Source of the DNA: Sphingobacteriales bacterium 44-15
GTDB taxonomy: Bacteria; Bacteroidota; Bacteroidia; Chitinophagales; Chitinophagaceae
Reading direction: 5' to 3'
Assembly: GCA_001899685.1 (NCBI GenBank)
Contig: MKWG01000002.1
Location: forward strand, 167,953-231,952
Length of the DNA: 64,000 nucleotides
Under the pieces are notes generated by a model. That model was not told the origin of the DNA, did no database searches, and saw only the letters and a list, made by a program, of their open reading frames with translations. A program made the position numbers and the translations under genes. Positions 61,660 to 64,000 of this stretch are shown piece after piece. Position 1 is the first letter of the stretch. Every line of letters starts with the position of its first letter.

Positions 61660-62220
61660 TTATTTTTTTGCACCGGCAGGTTTCGCTGGCTCGGCAGCAT
61701 TACCTGCGGCAGGAGGCAACTTAACGCCCAATTTCTTAGCTACCAGGGGCAGCAGGTCGTCAGTTGGCGGAGCTATCAGCAGCGCATCCTGCTTGAATAC
61801 CCAGGTATAACCGTTTTCTTTAGCCACTTGCTGGATCAGTTCAAATGCCTTTGCAAAATAAGGGTTAAATACTTCCTGCTGCTTGCGCTGGAGTTCATTC
61901 TGGCTGTAGGCATCCCAGTTCTGGATGATCTGCAGGTACTGGGCAGCTTCCTGCTGAACGGTTTGCTTGATAGCAGCAGGCGTTGCAGGTGATTTGGCTA
62001 TGGAGTCCTTGCGCTTGTATTCGCTTAAGAAAAATGGCAATTGCTGCTCCAGTGAATCTTTCCTGAATTGCTGCATAATAGAATCGGCCTTTTTAATATC
62101 AGGCATACTACCTACTACTTCTTCAATGCTCACATGAGCGAATTTCTGCTGGGCCTGTGCTGTATTGCCAAGGATGATGAGTACGAATGCTGTGGCTACC
62201 GGGAAGAAAACTTTTTTCAT
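61660..62220 (-). CDS. OmpH/Skp-family periplasmic chaperone (second copy)
   Basis: 186 residues. Signal peptide KKVFFPVATAFVLIILGNTAQAQ. The mature domain has the Skp-like start KFAHVSIEEVVGSMPDIKKADSIM, a long helical hairpin arm (Gln/Lys-rich, about 50-130), and the final EVFNPYFAKAFELIQQVAKENGYTWVFKQDALL. The C-terminus (about 165-186) is Ala/Pro/Lys-rich. It escorts outer-membrane proteins to BamA. Confidence 0.9.
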   Translation of the reverse strand: MKKVFFPVATAFVLIILGNTAQAQQKFAHVSIEEVVGSMPDIKKADSIMQQFRKDSLEQQLPFFLSEYKRKDSIAKSPATPAAIKQTVQQEAAQYLQIIQNWDAYSQNELQRKQQEVFNPYFAKAFELIQQVAKENGYTWVFKQDALLIAPPTDDLLPLVAKKLGVKLPPAAGNAAEPAKPAGAKK

Positions 62221-62299
62221 ATCAATGAATGTTCTGTTTATTTGAGTTAATGATGAAAATATGCATTTGTCAGTTTGGTTGCGGACTCCGCTTTAACAT

Positions 62300-62821
62300 T
62301 TATTTATTTACTCCCAGCATCTTCAGCACATCCTCGCTCCTGTCCAATTTGGGGTCGGCAAAGATAACGGTAATTCCTTCACTTTTATCCAAAATAAAAT
62401 CATAGCCTTTTTCCACCGCCAGCTTTTGCACTGCATTATAAACCTTATCCTGCACGGGCTTGATCAGCTCCTGCCTTTTCTTGAACAGGTCTCCTTCATA
62501 ACCAAAGCGCCGGCGCTGCAGGTCCCGGAGCTCCTTTTCTTTATTGAACAGCTCATCTTCTCTCTTTTTCTTCAGGTCATCGCTGAGCATCACCTGCTCG
62601 GCATCAAAGTCGCGGTACATTTTGTCGAGGTTCTGCTGCATGCCATCCAGCTCCTTCTGCCAGGCTGCGCTGAACTGGTCGAGCTGCTTTTGCGCGTCCT
62701 TATATTCCGGGAGCCTGTCGAGAATATATTTGGTGTCAAGCACAGCATACCGTTGTGCACTGGCTGCAAAAGCCACGAGGCAAACTACCGCACTTAAAAA
62801 TAATTTCTTCATGACATACAA
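62300..62821 (-). CDS. OmpH/Skp-family periplasmic chaperone (first copy)
   Basis: 173 residues. Signal peptide ending CLVAFAASAQ, then RYAVLDTKYILDRLPEYKDAQKQLDQF and a helical coiled-coil arm rich in Asp/Lys/Glu (about 45-110). The C-terminal VQDKVYNAVQKLAVEKGYDFILDKSEGITVIFADP completes the Skp fold. It is the gene directly after bamA. Two tandem copies are common in Bacteroidota. Confidence 0.92.
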   Translation of the reverse strand: MYVMKKLFLSAVVCLVAFAASAQRYAVLDTKYILDRLPEYKDAQKQLDQFSAAWQKELDGMQQNLDKMYRDFDAEQVMLSDDLKKKREDELFNKEKELRDLQRRRFGYEGDLFKKRQELIKPVQDKVYNAVQKLAVEKGYDFILDKSEGITVIFADPKLDRSEDVLKMLGVNK

Positions 62822-62893
62822 ATTTTATAGAGGGTCTGCATAAATATTGCCAATTTATGGCATTATATCATCAATTCCATATTAAAGCCCGGT

Positions 62894-64000
62894 TTATTCC
62901 GGCTCAAATCCAAGCATGAAGGTAAACCTTGTAGCATCTTTAAATGTGGCCCCCGGCGCAGAAAGACGGTCGAGCCCCAGCCCGTAGTCAAATCCAAGCA
63001 AACCAAACATCGGCAGGAAAAACCTTGCGCCTAATCCCACAGAACGCCTCAGCTTGAACGGGTTCCATTCTTTAAATTCATACCAGCCGTTAGCCGCTTC
63101 AAAAAATGCCAGCCCGTAAATAGTGCTGCTTGGGTTGGTGGAAAACGGATAGCGCAGCTCCATGGTATACTTATTGAACATGGTAAAGAACTTGGTAGTG
63201 GACTGCTGATCGGGATTGATGGTTGGGTCCGAATTGTCGTATACAGGATATCCCCTGTGGGCAATAATGTCATAACCGAGTATACCAAAGTTGTTGGTAA
63301 GTCCCGCATCCCCCACCTGGAACCTTTCAAACGGGGATATCTCCAGGTTCTTGTTATACCTGCCTATGAAACCATACTTGGCGGCAAACTTCAGCACAAA
63401 CTGTTTATTCTTTTCTTCGCCTGTTGGTCTTCCCAGCGGCACATACCACTCTCCGTTGATACGCCATTTATGATACTCTACCAGTTTATATTTATCTTCT
63501 GTTTTTATGGTTTTATTCTCATCCCTGAATGCGGAATAGGGAGGAGTAAACGCCCCGCTGATCATGAAGGAAGAGCCACCGGTAGGAAATATGGGCTGGT
63601 TAATAGATGATCTTGAAAGCGTTAGCTTAAGACTAAGAATATTGGCTGTAGTGGTAGACAGCCCCGCAAAAAAGCCGGGATAATTCTTAAGCCTGTACTG
63701 GGTATAGCTCAATGCATACATCAGCGTAAAATAGTCGTCGGGCCACTTAAGCTGCTTACCAAGCGCTATGGAGGCGCCCATTGCTTTCAGATACGAGGAG
63801 TCTGCCTTTTCATTGGTATATCTGCCTGTGGTATAATCGTAAGCATTGGCATATTTGGAGCTGTATACGCTGACCGTAAAAGAATTGCGTTTCTTTCCTC
63901 CCAGCCAGGGCTCGGTGAATGAAAAGTTTGTTGACCTGAAATAGCGCCCGTTCGACTGGAAACGAAGGCTCAGCTTCTGACCGTCCCCGGAAGGCAGCGG
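62894..64000 (-). CDS. bamA: Outer-membrane assembly factor BamA, N-terminus cut by window edge
   Basis: The minus-strand frame is open to the right edge (369 codons seen), and an internal Met at 63781 is not the true start. The visible part is the C-terminal beta-barrel: STNFSFTEPWLGGKKRNSF (early barrel block), WPDDYFTLMYALSYTQYRL, VGDAGLTNNFGILGYDIIAHRGYP (the conserved surface loop region, with a Bacteroidota-type form of the VRGF motif) and the final LGFDYGLGLDRLS...FTFMLGFEPE. The POTRA domains lie off the window. It inserts outer-membrane proteins and is followed by its chaperones. Confidence 0.92.
   Translation of the reverse strand, partial: PLPSGDGQKLSLRFQSNGRYFRSTNFSFTEPWLGGKKRNSFTVSVYSSKYANAYDYTTGRYTNEKADSSYLKAMGASIALGKQLKWPDDYFTLMYALSYTQYRLKNYPGFFAGLSTTTANILSLKLTLSRSSINQPIFPTGGSSFMISGAFTPPYSAFRDENKTIKTEDKYKLVEYHKWRINGEWYVPLGRPTGEEKNKQFVLKFAAKYGFIGRYNKNLEISPFERFQVGDAGLTNNFGILGYDIIAHRGYPVYDNSDPTINPDQQSTTKFFTMFNKYTMELRYPFSTNPSSTIYGLAFFEAANGWYEFKEWNPFKLRRSVGLGARFFLPMFGLLGFDYGLGLDRLSAPGATFKDATRFTFMLGFEPE

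Noticed and set aside
61375-61992. 205-codon plus-strand frame across murI and OmpH
   Set aside because: It crosses a terminator and two genes on the other strand. The composition is typical of a shadow.

Overview
The window looks like chromosomal DNA from a Bacteroidota member, most likely family Chitinophagaceae (the family is inferred). The evidence is a SusC/SusD pair, OMP_b-brl-type TonB receptors, a BamA-OmpH-OmpH-MurI block, Tat- and lipoprotein-exported enzymes, and many -7 boxes of the Bacteroidota type TAnnTTTG, often only 5-20 nt before the start codon. Shine-Dalgarno sequences are not evident. No rRNA, CRISPR array, prophage or transposase gene was seen. There is one tRNA, tRNA-Ser(GGA).

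Layout. 1-9 kb: an alpha/beta hydrolase cut by the window edge, a TonB-dependent receptor, then a SusD-SusC nutrient-uptake pair on the minus strand. 9-21 kb: housekeeping and envelope genes (LpxH-like phosphoesterase, glycosyltransferase, RNase HII, heme A synthase CtaA, a membrane patatin-like lipase, a lipid kinase, PurU, a deoxyhypusine-synthase homologue, an M28 peptidase, TadA). 22-27.4 kb: a complete tripartite efflux operon, TetR - TolC - EmrA-like - EmrB-like, with a promoter embedded in palindromic TetR-type operators. 27.6-37.6 kb: an ArsC/YffB-like protein, a MetB/TIGR02757/hypothetical operon, a NadE-AsnB operon, a Tat-exported sugar isomerase, tRNA-Ser and a nucleoside hydrolase. 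38.4-42 kb: a glycosyltransferase of the glucosyl-3-phosphoglycerate synthase type fused to a HAD domain and a C-terminal membrane anchor, convergent with a CPA2 cation/proton antiporter. 42.4-50.1 kb: an M1 peptidase, a HupE/UreJ protein and a DUF6702 protein, an ECF sigma factor coupled to an unusual inner-membrane-anchored beta-barrel-like protein, and an alpha/beta hydrolase. 50.4-59.2 kb: a compact fructan-type locus with a GH32 lipoprotein, a divergent GH32-like enzyme, a sugar-porter MFS protein, a sedoheptulokinase-like FGGY kinase and a divergent GntR-type regulator. It has no SusC/D pair of its own. 59.7-64 kb: yidD-rnpA-rpmH, murI, two OmpH/Skp chaperones and the C-terminal part of BamA.

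Intergenic DNA is unusually rich in dispersed palindromic repeats. One family (three copies plus a solo end) has terminal inverted repeats, perfect over 16 bp in one copy, with TA at both outer edges, like a non-autonomous mobile element. A second family (three copies) is a roughly 100-145 bp imperfect hairpin with degenerate terminal repeats. Members of both families lie on the stop codons of neighbouring genes.

The observations I rate most worth a second look are the GpgS-HAD-membrane fusion with altered HAD catalytic residues, the GH32/FGGY locus, the sigma-factor-linked membrane-anchored barrel protein, and the two repeat families.
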